Source: Gnetum montanum
Taxonomy: Eukaryota > Streptophyta > Gnetopsida > Gnetales > Gnetaceae
Reading direction: 5' to 3'
Assembly: GCA_015680685.1 (NCBI GenBank)
Contig: MNCI01015910.1
Location: 580,939 to 644,938, forward strand
Length of the DNA: 64,000 nt
This document shows, piece by piece, positions 45,626 through 56,501 of this stretch. The position numbers and the translations under genes were made by a program. A model generated the notes under the pieces. The model worked only from the letters and a program-made list of their open reading frames with translations, had not been told where the DNA came from and made no database searches. The number at the start of each line of letters is the position of its first letter. Within the stretch, counting starts at the first letter, position 1.

Positions 45626-47200
45626 TGAAACACCATAGAAATTACGAATCGGCCTCAGGCGAAGATTCGCGATTCAGGCGGAAGTTTGCGACGGCAATCT
45701 AGAAGACAGAACAAAGCAAAGATGCGCGCAGCATCAAGTTTCCAAGTTTCTCACAGACTTTTAACATTACTTTGTTTTCTCTCTTTACGCTACACTACGC
45801 AACATAGCGTAGTGTCGCTCAGCGTAACTCTGTTTGGCATAGCCCGATAGCAGAAAGTAACTCACTTCGGTAATTTTAACGGAGTTTAAAGTTTAGAGCT
45901 TGTGGCATATTCAGCTAAGTCTTTTGCTCAAGGCCGAGTTTACGCTCCGTTACGTAGAGCAGCGTAACGAGCTTCAAGAAAAGCAAAGTCAGAGTCAAAG
46001 GAAGCGCAGCAGATTGATTTATTCTTTTTGTAGATTGGTCGCTTTACGCTCATTACGCTACGTAGGGTGGACAAGCGTAATTTGTAGTAAAGTTGACCAT
46101 TTTTACGCCTTATTACGCTTTGCGGTGTAAATAAGCGTAAAACAGCTGGCACCAACTACTCCCATGCTCTATTACGCTCTGCCACGCGACGCAGCATAAA
46201 CAAGTGTAATACAGCATAAAGCCAGCTAAAGTAGTTATGCATCTGCTATCCACACGCACAATACGCTGATGAGCGTATTGTGCATAATCATGAAGCAGCT
46301 TTGGCAAAAGTGTTGACAGCGTACGTTGCCCCTTTTCCCAGAAATGTGAGACGACATAACCAATTCAACGTAAAATTTGTCAAGTCAACGGTATCTTGAA
46401 GGTTCGAGACACGTGTCATCAAGGCCGTGCCTTTTCTGCATGTTGTCGAACTTATAAATACTCCAGTTGGCAAAGAAAGGCAGACCTTCGGGAGGAGAGG
46501 CTTCTTCAAATTTTGGTAGTTATCATCTTCGAGCAGAGACAAGAGACATCGTTGAGCATTGGCAGCAGAGTGATCATACCTTTTGGCAAAAAACACAGTT
46601 CTCCCCATCAGTGATCATCAGTAGCTTTGAGCAAAGGCTACCGAAGGCAAAGAGGATAGATCAGAGATCGAGAGATCATCTGGTGCGGTTGGTAACATCT
46701 ATTGATCGGATAGTTGATCGATACTTATTCAGGCTTGACCTTCCTTGCATCCCGTCTTTGGCTTACAAGGTAGACCAAACTTCATTATGTACTCCTTGCT
46801 GAGCAATTTTCTTGTTATTTTGTGTATGTTCCGCACAAGATAAGCGGAAATGTTTCCATTGGTGTATACAATATATTCAGTTTTCAGGTCAAAGCACAGA
46901 TCTGGGAATTGCGCATTTTTCTTCAATCTGATCCTTCTTATCGTGTTAACATTGTCATTATTGCAATTTATCTACATTGTTTTCCTCTCCTTTCACGTTT
47001 CATCGAATCAAATCGTTCCACGGATTATCTATAATCTTCATCAATTTACTAATTGAGTAAGTCCCTGTCTGATGGACAAGACCGTTCAGGGCACTGCGGA
47101 TTCGTTTTCTCTACACAGCCCTCGCATGGATCCGTGGTTAAGACTGTGTACACGGATTTTGTTTGGTATTTTCCAGCTACCAACATTTTCCGTTGTTACA
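45626..47200 (+). repeat. 3' LTR of the Tat element (full form)
   Basis: Starts TGAAACACC, ends GTTGTTACA; 1575 bases. It carries the block 46354-46908 that the 5' LTR lacks, including TATA, and two perfect hairpins: ACACTACGC/GCGTAGTGT at 45792-45815 and the 12-bp stem at 46256-46283. Confidence 0.94.
46453..46460 (+). promoter_or_regulatory. TATA box in the 3' LTR of the Tat element
   Basis: TATAAATA in CTTATAAATACTCC is a good plant promoter core. The whole surrounding block is missing from the 5' LTR, where it would be needed for transcription. Confidence 0.65.
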
Positions 47201-47205
47201 CTAAG

Positions 47206-47777
47206 TACACCTTGTGTACGGCAATAAAGACGAGCTCTTTGATTCATCCTTGCAGCACTTGAGATTTATTTTCCTACAAATTTTTTCTATTTTACTTTCT
47301 TATGCATTTATTTTATTTTATTTTATGCACTTTACATTTCTTTTATTAGCATAGAAATTCATTTTGATGAATTAAGAAAATCGTTAAATTACACAAGCAT
47401 GACCACTTCAAGCATGCGTGTAATGCTGGGTAACCCAGTAATGATTAACGTTTGGTAATACCAACAGTGTTGCACTAGTTCAGGATGTGTACAGCAAGTG
47501 GGAATTGATGCTTGTGTTAGGATTAGTTAGAACTTAGTTAATGAGTAGTTAAGTTAAATTAGTCACCTAGTTATCTCTCTATTTTCCTACTAGTGCAAGT
47601 CATAGAAACATAAAAGCTATAAAAATAATATGGCCTCAAGCTTACTTAACCATACAATCATGACATACAGGTAAGCTTGGGAAGATAACGATTAATCAAC
47701 CTGTCCTTATTCTACAAGGGTGCATAAGCACTTAGTCCTTGAAATCTGACTGGATAAGGGTATCTCGTTGCTCATCA
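47206..47777 (+). repeat. 5' LTR of the Athila-like element, second part (R/U5)
   Basis: Continues the LTR cut at 26895. It contains an AATAAA signal at 47223-47228, resembles 55878-56496 and ends GCTCATCA. Confidence 0.92.
47223..47228 (+). terminator. Polyadenylation signal AATAAA in the LTR
   Basis: AATAAA in GGCAATAAAGACGAGC; the same signal is at about 55902-55907 in the 3' LTR. Confidence 0.5.
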
Positions 47778-47797
47778 TTGGTGCCGTTTCTGGGGAC
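47778..47797 (+). promoter_or_regulatory. Primer binding site of the Athila-like element
   Basis: TTGGTGCCGTTTCTGGGGAC follows the LTR directly and resembles the Athila site TGGCGCCGTTGCCGGGGA. Confidence 0.85.
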
Positions 47798-47913
47798 TTA
47801 GTTGTTTGTGCTCTAATTAGAACATAGGAAATCATTCACATCATTGGAATGAACCCTTATGGTTGATTGAGAAAATAATAAACAAGAATACATTACACAT
47901 TGAATAGAAAAGT

Positions 47914-49735
47914 ATGTCTCCTTCTTCGTACGAAAGCACCTCACCGCCTAGGTCTAAAACGAGAAACAATCGGTGATGTAATACACATGACGTTGATCGG
48001 CCAATTCCTCAATAAGTTCGAATGGTATATATTCATCTCAATAAGTATATACCAGACTTCACCTTTATCCTCCATCAAGATGAACAACTACGTTGGTGAG
48101 ACTTAGAAGGTAACATAGTGTTACCTCCTGATCATTCAGTTCCAAGCATGCTTATTCGTGCTCTCACACGAATTGGCATGTCCCACTTACACACAGATTA
48201 CGTTGTGCAAGACCACAACTCAAGAGAATACCATCCCACAAAGGCACAATGTTAAAGGAACTTGCAACAGGAGAGACATCATAAGTGTTTGAAGGGTAAG
48301 TGGTCCGAGGATGTCCCGCATGTCCTAAGTGAAAATGAGGGTGGTGAACCTACCTCAGGCAGCCTCCCACACAACGATGTTCCTCCCCTTGACTTTTGTC
48401 AAGGGGTTGTGTATTAGAATATTCATTCCACTATTCATAACCCAGGTTCTGATATCCACGAGCAAAAAGGATCCAAAAAAGGGACACGAACTCATGATAA
48501 AGGTGGACATTCTTATCGCAATCGCGATCGGGGCCGGGACTGGAGGAGAGAAGGTAGTAAACATTGTCATGGTGATGGTTCTCCTTCTTCTTCACCTTCA
48601 TCATCTCCTTCACCCCTCCTTCAATATCCATATGTAGTCATAAAGAAAAAAACATGGGGATAAAGGTAGACAAAGTGGAAGGTATAGAAGAAGGGAGAGT
48701 AGGGAACAACATAGGCATCATAGATGCCATGAAAGAGATGATCACAATGAACCCCTACTCGCTACTTGAAGTATGTTGGACATAAATGAGGCTGTTAGAA
48801 TTCCAACAAGGCACCATAAAGATAGTAGGATCAAGAGATTAGATATGAACAATATCCCATGATTTAAAGGGGGATACAATGCTGATCCTCAGAATCACTT
48901 ACAAGCATTCCGTAATGCATGTGCCTTACAACATATAGAGAACGAATATAAAAAACTTAAGTTGTTTCCACAGACACTACTTAAAGAAGCAAAAAATTGG
49001 TACTGGTCTTTAGAACTGGAATCCATTCGTAGGTGGAGTACTATGTTAGAACTATTTAATGACAAGTGCCAAATGTACTCTCGAGTGTCTAACTTGCAAA
49101 AGTAAATCCAAGGCTAGAAACAAGGAGGACATGAACCCTTGGATGTTGCCATGGCCTGATATTATGCACTGTTACACTATTTTCTTGGCCATGGTTATTC
49201 ACAAAGGGATCAATTACATCATCTTGTGGATGGGCTTAGGCATGAAACAAGAGGAATCCTTGGGACTTATGCCCAAGGAAGACTATCTAAGCTTAGGTCC
49301 CATCAAATTCAAAGACTATTGGAGCAAGTTGCTAAGGAAGAAGGTGAGCTATGGAAGAGAGAGTGCAAAAGAGTATAATTGAGATCCTTCCCACTAGAAG
49401 AAGGGAGTAAGATTTTGTGAGGATGAAGAAGAGTCACCACTCAAAGAGATGGTGAATAGGAAAACTTTGCCTATCCAAAAGTTGACATCAGAAGTATCAG
49501 CAAAGGTAGATCAAATGTGGGATTCCCTAGATAATAGATTTCAATATCTTCTTAAAATAGTAGAGGAGTCTAGAGAGTAAGGTAGTGATCATGAAAGAAG
49601 GAAAAAGAGAGAAGCTGAACATGCACGTAGCAAGGGTAAGGGCAAAGTTGCCATCATTGAAGAGGCTGTGGAGTCGAAAATAGACAATGATAGTGAATAT
49701 CAAATATGTTAATATGACCATCCTAAGGGATGCTA
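47914..49735 (+). pseudogene. gag: Athila-like gag relic
   Basis: A start MSPSSYESTSPPR at 47914 lies 117 bases after the PBS. The Retrotrans_gag region spans about 48855-49330, with GGYNADPQNHLQAFRNACA and, in a second frame, NLQK. It is followed by the charged C-terminal part with SPLKEMVNRKTLPIQKL and a KRREAEHARSKGKGK basic run at 49600-49645. Stops and frame changes are numerous. It corresponds to 17157-15300 on the minus strand in the shorter relative. Confidence 0.75.
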
Positions 49736-50441
49736 CCCTATAATCTCACATCTACAAGATTCTGGGGTGTATGTACTCAACCCATGATTGAACAAACGGC
49801 AAGCACCCTGAAGGTTACCTTACCCTCAAGGTAACCCAAGACAGTTCCACCAACCCTTAACGTATTATCCAAGTGGAATGCCACCACCAAGGCAATATTA
49901 TGCTTACTGGTAACTTGACCCGCATGGATATTACGTGCATCAGTCAATCTCCCCATGTGACTCTACTGGTCACATCACTCATCAACCTTACTACCAAGCC
50001 CACGAGTATTATGGGATTCCCTCTTCTAGGGGTGATATTCTGCAAGCATATCATCCTTCTCATCTAGTCACATCTCTTCCACCAATAGCTCCACTACCAC
50101 ATGCTCTAGCTATGCTAGGTGAAATCCCTACCCAGTCACAGCAACGTAATGCCACAAGAGCTGTTAACTCTCAACCTACTATTGGTTCCAACAACCACAT
50201 GAAGAAAAGACCTTTCTTTACAACCAATAGACCAACCAAGCCCCTACAATCACAAGTGGCTGATTCCTTAGATGCCTCAGTATCAATCAAAACATTGGAG
50301 CCTCCTTCAACTTAACCACCACACTCAACACATATGGTCATGCTAACACATGCCATCACCGATTGAATCAAAGCTAGCCACCTTCCCAGGAAATTCTCTG
50401 ATCTTGGGACTCTTCTGATATACTTACAAATCATTGGAAAT
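49736..50441 (+). pseudogene. Gag-protease spacer, Pro/Gln/Tyr-rich
   Basis: Low-complexity frame fragments (for example YYGIPSSRGDILQAYHPSHL at about 50005) link gag to protease. There is no enzyme motif. The region is partly open in two frames. Confidence 0.55.
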
Positions 50442-50834
50442 GTGCCATGCAAGGCTCTTTTGAATTTAGGTTTCAGTGCTAACTTGATTTCTCAAGAAAT
50501 GTACAAGGCTTGGAACTTTCCTCCATTGAAAAAGAGCAACATCCATCTAGAGTTGGCTGACCAGTCCATCACTATCCCATTGGGACTAGTGGAAGATATT
50601 GTTACCACTATTTGTGGGTGGTTGTACCTAGCTGACTTCCTAGTGATTTACGTGAACAATGGTAATGGGAACTTCCCAATCATAATCAGAAGAGCATGGC
50701 TAAGCACCATTGACACACGCTTAGGAATCCACGATCTTTCCCTAGAAATATCAAAAGAAAATACATTCGAAAAGATCAAGAAGAAGAAAGTTCCATGCAT
50801 CACATACAGTGACACAGGGTGTAATTGCATGTAG
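50442..50834 (+). pseudogene. pol: Athila-like aspartic protease with mutated active site
   Basis: CKALLNLGFSANLISQEMYK is the active-site region. The minus-strand relative has ALLDLG, so the catalytic Asp is Asn here. The typical following blocks, IHLELADQSITIPLGLVEDI and PIIIRRAWLSTIDTRLGI (normally ILGRPFL), are readable. The frame stays open for 130 codons and ends in the linker. Confidence 0.85.
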
Positions 50835-51119
50835 AGGTCATGGTTTATGCAAAGGTTTACATTACCTGCATGTAATCATTGTTCATAAGTGATCAACATA
50901 CAAAGATGCCTATATGCAGTAGCCACACAATAGGAAGGCACCTAGTGGCTGATAGCTAATCAAGAAAGTAGTTCACTCATATGCATGAAACCAACTAAGG
51001 GTTTGACTTGCGCTTACATCGATAACATAGATGCATTAGAGAGAGTCCACCACCAAATTCTAAGTCTTAACCTTGAAAATGTCAACTGGGGGAAGTTAGA
51101 AATCCTTGAGAAATTTAAG

Positions 51120-52480
51120 CAGGAGCCCCTCTAGCTGAAACCATTACCCATCAGTACACATTCCTTAAAAAAGGAAAACCAACAATTATTAATGCTAAGA
51201 TTTCTTCTCAACAAAAAGAAGAACTATTGAAGGTAATCAATCGATGGTCAAAAGCCTTCACTTGGTCATATCCTGAATTAACTAGAATAGATCCTAGGAT
51301 ATGCCAACATAGGATTTACACTGATCCCTCCATGAAGTCTCAAAGACAACCGTAGAGGCATTTGAACCCAAAGCTGAAGCAAGTAGTCAAGGAAAAAATT
51401 GAACAGCTTCTCAAGGCTAGGTTCATATACCCCATTTTTGATAGCGAATGGGTTAGCCCCTTAGTTATTGTGCCTAAAAAGGGAGGAAAATGGAGAGTGT
51501 GCATAGATTTCAAGCTATTGAATATGGCAACATTCAAATATCACTTTTCATTGCCATTTTTTGACCAAGTCTTACACACCATCGTAGGGCATCGCTACTA
51601 TAGTTTTCTGGATGGATATAGTGGATATAATCAAATACAAATAGCCCCAGAAACCAAGCCAAGACTATGTTCACTAGTCCTTAGGGAACTTTTGCATACA
51701 AATAGATGTCGTTTGGCTTGTGCAATGCCCCTACAACATTTCAACAACTAGTTTTAAGCATCTTCCAACAGTAGATAGGAAATGGTGTAGAAGTCTTTAT
51801 GGACGATTTTTCCACCTATGAAGAAAGCTTTGATCATGCCTTGGACTGGTTAGAGAAAGTGTTAAAAAGATGTGTAGAAATCAATTTGAGGCTCAACTGG
51901 TAGAAAATCCATTTGATGGTCCAAGAGGGCATAGTACTAGGGCACAAAATCTCACACACAAGGATAGAGGTAGACCCCGAGAAAATTAAAGTTATCCGAG
52001 GAATTACCCATGAACTGGAAATTGTTAAGGATATTTGGTCATTCCTTGGACATATTGGCTACTATAGGAAATTTATTGAGAACTTTTCAAAGGTTTCCAA
52101 ACCATTGGTGGAACTAACGAAAAAGGATGTACCTTTCGAGTGGACTACAGAATGCGAATTAGCTTTTCAAACTCTAAAACAGAAGCTAGTAGAAACACCC
52201 ATTCTACAAGCTCTTCACTGGTCCAAACCATTCCATATCATGACTGATGCGTACAACTATGCCTTAGGAGCCGTACTTACACAGTTAAATTACTAGAAGC
52301 ATCCTTTTTACATCCACTGTGCAAGTAGAAGTATTGTTGGTGCACAACTTAACTACACTACCACAGAGAAAGAATTAATGGTTGTAGTGTTTGCACTAGA
52401 AAAGTTTAGACACTATGTATTAGGATATAAAGTATATATACATACAGATCATAGTGCAATAAAGTTCCTTATGAATAAGC
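51120..52480 (+). pseudogene. pol: Athila-like reverse transcriptase and RNase H
   Basis: EQLLKARFIYPIFDSEWVSP, VPKKGGKWRVCIDFKLLN and the SFLDGYSGYNQIQIAPE block mark RT. VFMDDFSTYEESFDHAL at about 51795-51845 is the catalytic YxDD-type motif (FMDD). RT continues through GHKISHTRIEVDPEKIKVI and LGHIGYYRKFIENFSKV. RT-type RNase H follows with FHIMTDAYNYALGAVLTQ and YTTTEKELMVVVFALEKFRH and ends near HTDHSAIKFLM at 52470. Stops and at least two frameshifts interrupt it. Confidence 0.93.
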
Positions 52481-52559
52481 AATGGTAAGCCCTCATATCA
52501 TACGATGGCTTGTAATCTTACAATAGTTCGATCTTACGATGATCAATCGTAAAGGCACT

Positions 52560-53780
52560 GAGAACATAGTTGCTAATCATTTATCTTGGTTGTGATGGGA
52601 TAACAAAGAGGACGAGTATCCAATTTTTGATTATTTTTCTAATGAATTCCTCTTTGTTGGTTTAGTGAATAATCAATCACCCAAAGAGAAAAACTGGTAT
52701 AGTAGCATTCTTACCTATCTCCTCACCCAACAAATACCATAGGAGTTAAACCTTAAGAAGAAACAACAATTTCTTCACCGAGCCAAGTACTTTATGGAAA
52801 TCAATGGGAAACTTTACAAAGGTGTCCCAATGGCTTGGTTCAATGGTGTGTTCTCGATATAGATCAATTTTGAGTTCTCCAAGATGCTCATGAGGGTCCT
52901 TGTGGGGGTCATTACGCTGGGAGATGAACGACCATCAAGATCTTCCTTACAGGATATTATTAGCCTAAATTATTTTGGGATGCCCATTAATTCATCCAAT
53001 CTTGTGAGTGCTTTCAACATGATGGGGGAATGACTACTAGAATGGAGGATCCACAACAATGGATCCAACCATTAGAACCCTTCGACATTTGGGAAATTTA
53101 TTTTATGGGGCCAATTACACCAATGTCCAATGGAAAAGCCTATATCATTGTTTCTATTGATTACCTAACTAAATGGGCAGAAGAAGTTGTTGTTAAGAAT
53201 TGTACATCATCTACAACTACACAATTTGTTCAACAACAAATCATAAACAGGTTTGATGTGCCTCATGCAGTTATTTTAGACAATTGTACCCACTTCACAG
53301 GTGGAACTTTTCAAAAATTAATGCAACACTTAGGGGTTGAGCATAAATTGACTACACCATACCACCTCCAAGTGAACGATCAAGCAAAAGTCACCAATAG
53401 GAAGATTATGAAGATATTGACAAAAACTATTAGCAAGTTTGGGCAAGACTAGAACACTAAACTGAACGATGATCTTTGGGCATACTGCTCCACATGGAAA
53501 CTCCCTACAAGCTACTCTTCCTATGAGTTAGTATACGGTAAATTACCAATGCTTCTCATTCAAACTGAGCTTCGTACACTATCCATGGCATGTGACCTGA
53601 ACCTTGACCTTGGTCTAGCATAGAAACAATGGTTAGTCACCCTTAACTTGCTAGATGAAAACTAACTAACTGCCCAATCATCTAATGAGTTGCACATGGC
53701 ATTCAATAAACAACGTCATGACCTAAGGATTAGGAAAGTTAAATATTAACTGGAAGATAAGGTTCTCTATTGAAATCCCA
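52560..53780 (+). pseudogene. pol: Athila-like integrase
   Basis: A zinc-finger relic (HEGPCGGHYAGR ... CECFQHD) is readable at 52885-53025. The core begins PLEPFDIWEIYFMGPI, where relatives read WGIDFMGP, so the first catalytic Asp is Tyr. The second Asp is present in VILDNCTHFTGG. The third position reads KVTNRKIMKIL where NREIK is usual, so the Glu is Lys. A C-terminal part follows with frameshifts (WAYCSTWKLPTSYSSYELVY). Confidence 0.9.
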
Positions 53781-53785
53781 CACAT

Positions 53786-54043
53786 GTGCCACAATGTACT
53801 AAATTTCAAACACTATGGGAAGGACCTTATATTATTTATGCAGCTTTTCCTTTAGGTGCCATGACAATATACAAACCTGAGAACCCAGACAAGAAATTGT
53901 TGGTTAATGTACAACAAACCAAACCTTTCCATGAGCTTAGGACAGCCAATACACATGCTACTTTTGTTGATGGACAACCTTGCTCAATATTTAGAATCTC
54001 CTCCTTCCAACTCAGTCATGGGGAAGATGGCCATCTATGCTAA
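53786..54043 (+). pseudogene. pol: C-terminal end of Athila-like pol
   Basis: An 85-codon frame, FQTLWEGPYIIYAAFPLGAM to HGEDGHLC, corresponds to the usual integrase tail (KWxGPFxI). Its last ~20 residues are the part fused to the protease linker in the minus-strand deletion derivative. Confidence 0.8.
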
Positions 54044-55560
54044 CCATTTTAGGCCCTCAGTTCTTTTTAATTTTTTTTTTACATATTTTTTTAACTTTTT
54101 TTTTTACATCATCGTTCATGTTTTTACTATTTCTTTGTTTGATTTACTTTTATTCGTCATCCAATAAGTGTTCATGATGGTAGATTGCATTATATCATAT
54201 TGATTGCTAATGTTTGGTTTTTATCTTTGAATTATGATGCTGATATTAAGGAATGGTTCTTTGGTAAAATAGGCAATGAGTCCACGCTTTCCACTCATCC
54301 ATACAACTCTATGGTCTCCTTTGGCTTGGAACTATATAGTCCCCTTTTTCTAAGTAAATTTATTAATGAATTGGTGGCTGGGTACTTTTCAAACCAAGGA
54401 AATACTCAAAGGATGAAAAGAGTGTGACTTCAATGGGATTTGATGCATTTTTTCCAGCCATTCTCTTGGGTGTTTAGATGCTTGTTTCTTGGGTTTTCTA
54501 CCATTCTGACATTGTTCAAAAATCAAGAAGCCAAGTGAATAAAAATAAGTCTTTGCATGGTGTGGTTCTCACACAAGAAAAAAAAGAAAAGAAAGGAGAA
54601 AAGTGAGAATTCAAAGCACACCCCTTAGACATAATAAAGTAATATGGGCTACAAGCATTAGTTATGAAACTGGAAATACATGTTACCCATGACTGAAGGT
54701 TCTCTCTAACTAAAGCCCTTTCTCACATCTTGCTTATCCGTCTTGCTCTCCTCCGGATGGTGATCACTCTTTGTGAAGGCACTCTTGTTGCTTCAAGAGG
54801 ATGGATTGGCCAAGTGTATTGATGCGAGGCCACTGAATGTGGTTGGTTTGAGTCTGGATTTGGAATGAGTTCTACTCAGTCATATTAACCATAAAATATA
54901 CAAGGAATTGTACACAACATTGTTCTTGGGATTCCATTCCATCCTCTCCTCTCCATCTTTCTTCCCATTTTTCCACCTCATTACTGGTTTTATCATTAGT
55001 CTATTCTAGGTGCATTTTTTTTCTTTCGTGAATTATTTTGGGTAAGCTTTTAACTCTTGTTTCCAAATGACATTCCTAGAGCCTACAGACTCTTTGTTTT
55101 GTGGGTTTGTCAGGGCATAAAAGGCATGAGCCTACTTTGGGGAGGACCCACTAGCATTCCTTTTTGGTGCAATTATTAAGTTCTTTTCCTTAAACATTTC
55201 TTGCAATCAATCATCTCTTGTTTCATCCCCATCCATGACATCCATTTTATTGTCATTGACATTGTTATTTTTTCCCATCTTTCTTGTTCCTCATATTTTT
55301 CCTTCTTATAGCTACTGGAGGTTCGGTCTTAGTCATGGGGGCCTTGGCACAAATTTTTCAATTTTCTCCATTTTACTATTCGCCTAACCCCTACACCTTG
55401 GGTATTCACCTATGATAAATCTCTGAACCAGTTTCTTCCATAACCACAACTTAGCTAATGTGCTTGATATTGAGGCAAGGTATCAACTGCATTGTGGTTT
55501 CTCTATCCTTGCTCATTTATGACTGTGTTGTGTGTGTAGATGGCGATCATACAAATAACT
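54044..55560 (+). other. 3' internal non-coding region of the Athila-like element
   Basis: T-rich runs at 54065-54110. No env-like frame beyond short ORFs. The internal sequence ends near GATCATACAAATAACT, where the minus-strand relative has about 380 more bases, so the polypurine tract and the first bases of the 3' LTR appear to be deleted. Confidence 0.6.
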
Positions 55561-56496
55561 ATTAGAGTGGTTACTCTAGTGGTTACTCTAGTAGTTACTC
55601 TAATTATTAGAGTGGTTACTCTAGTAGTTATTCTAATTATTAGAGTGGTTACTCTAGTGGTTACTTTAGCAGTTATTCTAATTATTAGAGTAGTTACTCT
55701 AATTATTAGAGTAGCTACTCCCAAGCCTATAAATACAATGCCCAAGTGCACAATTGGAGGAAGTCTTTCAGTAGTCAAGTAACAAAACTCTTCTAGTCTG
55801 TTTGAAAGTTATAGTATTTTTCCAGTGCCCACAGTAGGAGGTCTAAGTGTGGACGAACCTTTATTTGAGCATTGTGTACCTGAGCACACCTTGTGTACAG
55901 CAATAAAGACAAGCTTTTTGATTCATCCTTGCAGTACTTGAGATTTTTTTTCTTACACATTTCTTCTATTTTACTTTCTTATGTATTTATTTTATTTTAT
56001 GTTATTTTATGCACTTTACATTTCTGTTATTAGCACGTCAATTCATTTTGATCAATTAAGCAAATCATTAAATTACACAAGCACGACCACTTCAAGCATG
56101 CGTGTAATGCTTGGTAACCTAGTAACGATTAACGTTTGGTAATCCCAGCAGTGTTGCACTGGTTCAAGATGTGTATGGCAAGTGGGAACGGATGCTTGTG
56201 TTAGGATTAGTTAGAACTTAATTAATGAGTAGTTAAGTTAAATTAGTCACCTAGTGATCTCTCTCTTTTCCTACTAGCGTAGGACATAAAAACATAATAG
56301 CTATAAAAATCATATGCCTCAAGCTTACTTAACCATAAAATTGTGACATATAGGTAAGCTTGGGAAGACAATGATCAATCAACCCATCCTTGTTCTACAA
56401 GGGTGCATAAGCACTTAGTCCTTGGAATTCAACCACATCATGCGTGAAACGCTCGTATTCGTATGGTTGAGCGTAGGGGTACCTCGTCGCTCATCA
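55561..56496 (+). repeat. 3' LTR of the Athila-like element (5'-truncated by a few bases)
   Basis: Begins within the U3 minisatellite (55561-55715). It contains a TATA box at about 55728, AATAAA at about 55902 and the R/U5 part matching 47206-47777, and ends GCTCATCA before the ACAAA target duplication. Confidence 0.92.
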
Positions 56497-56501
56497 ACAA
56501 A

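Larger units (their letters stand above)
26896..47200 (+). mobile_element. Tat-lineage Ty3/gypsy retrotransposon, 20.3 kb, with antisense cargo
   Basis: It is flanked by a perfect CTAAG duplication (26891-26895 and 47201-47205). LTRs are 26896-27918 (1023 bases) and 45626-47200 (1575 bases), both TG...CA. Order: PBS, gag, protease, an 8.2-kb stretch with antisense genes and an assembly gap, RT, RNase H, a second RNase H-like domain, integrase, tandem repeats, 3' LTR. The second RNase H domain after the first is the hallmark of the Tat lineage (Tat, Ogre, Grande). Pol has few lesions: one frameshift and three visible stops. The element is inactive but younger than its host element. Confidence 0.95.
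26492..56496 (+). mobile_element. Athila-like Ty3/gypsy element, interrupted by a Tat element
   Basis: TGATGAG at 26492 and CTCATCA at 56496 are the ends, and a perfect ACAAA duplication flanks them (26487-26491 and 56497-56501). The 5' LTR is split at 26895 by the Tat element and resumes at 47206. PBS, gag, protease, RT-RNase H, integrase and a 1.5-kb 3' non-coding region follow in order, then the 3' LTR. Without the insertion the element is about 9.7 kb. Coding regions are full of stops, and catalytic residues of protease and integrase are changed, so it is inactive. Confidence 0.95.

Noticed and set aside
54185-54427. Env-like gene of the Athila-type element
   Set aside because: Only an 80-codon frame, with no signal peptide or membrane segment pattern convincing enough to call env.
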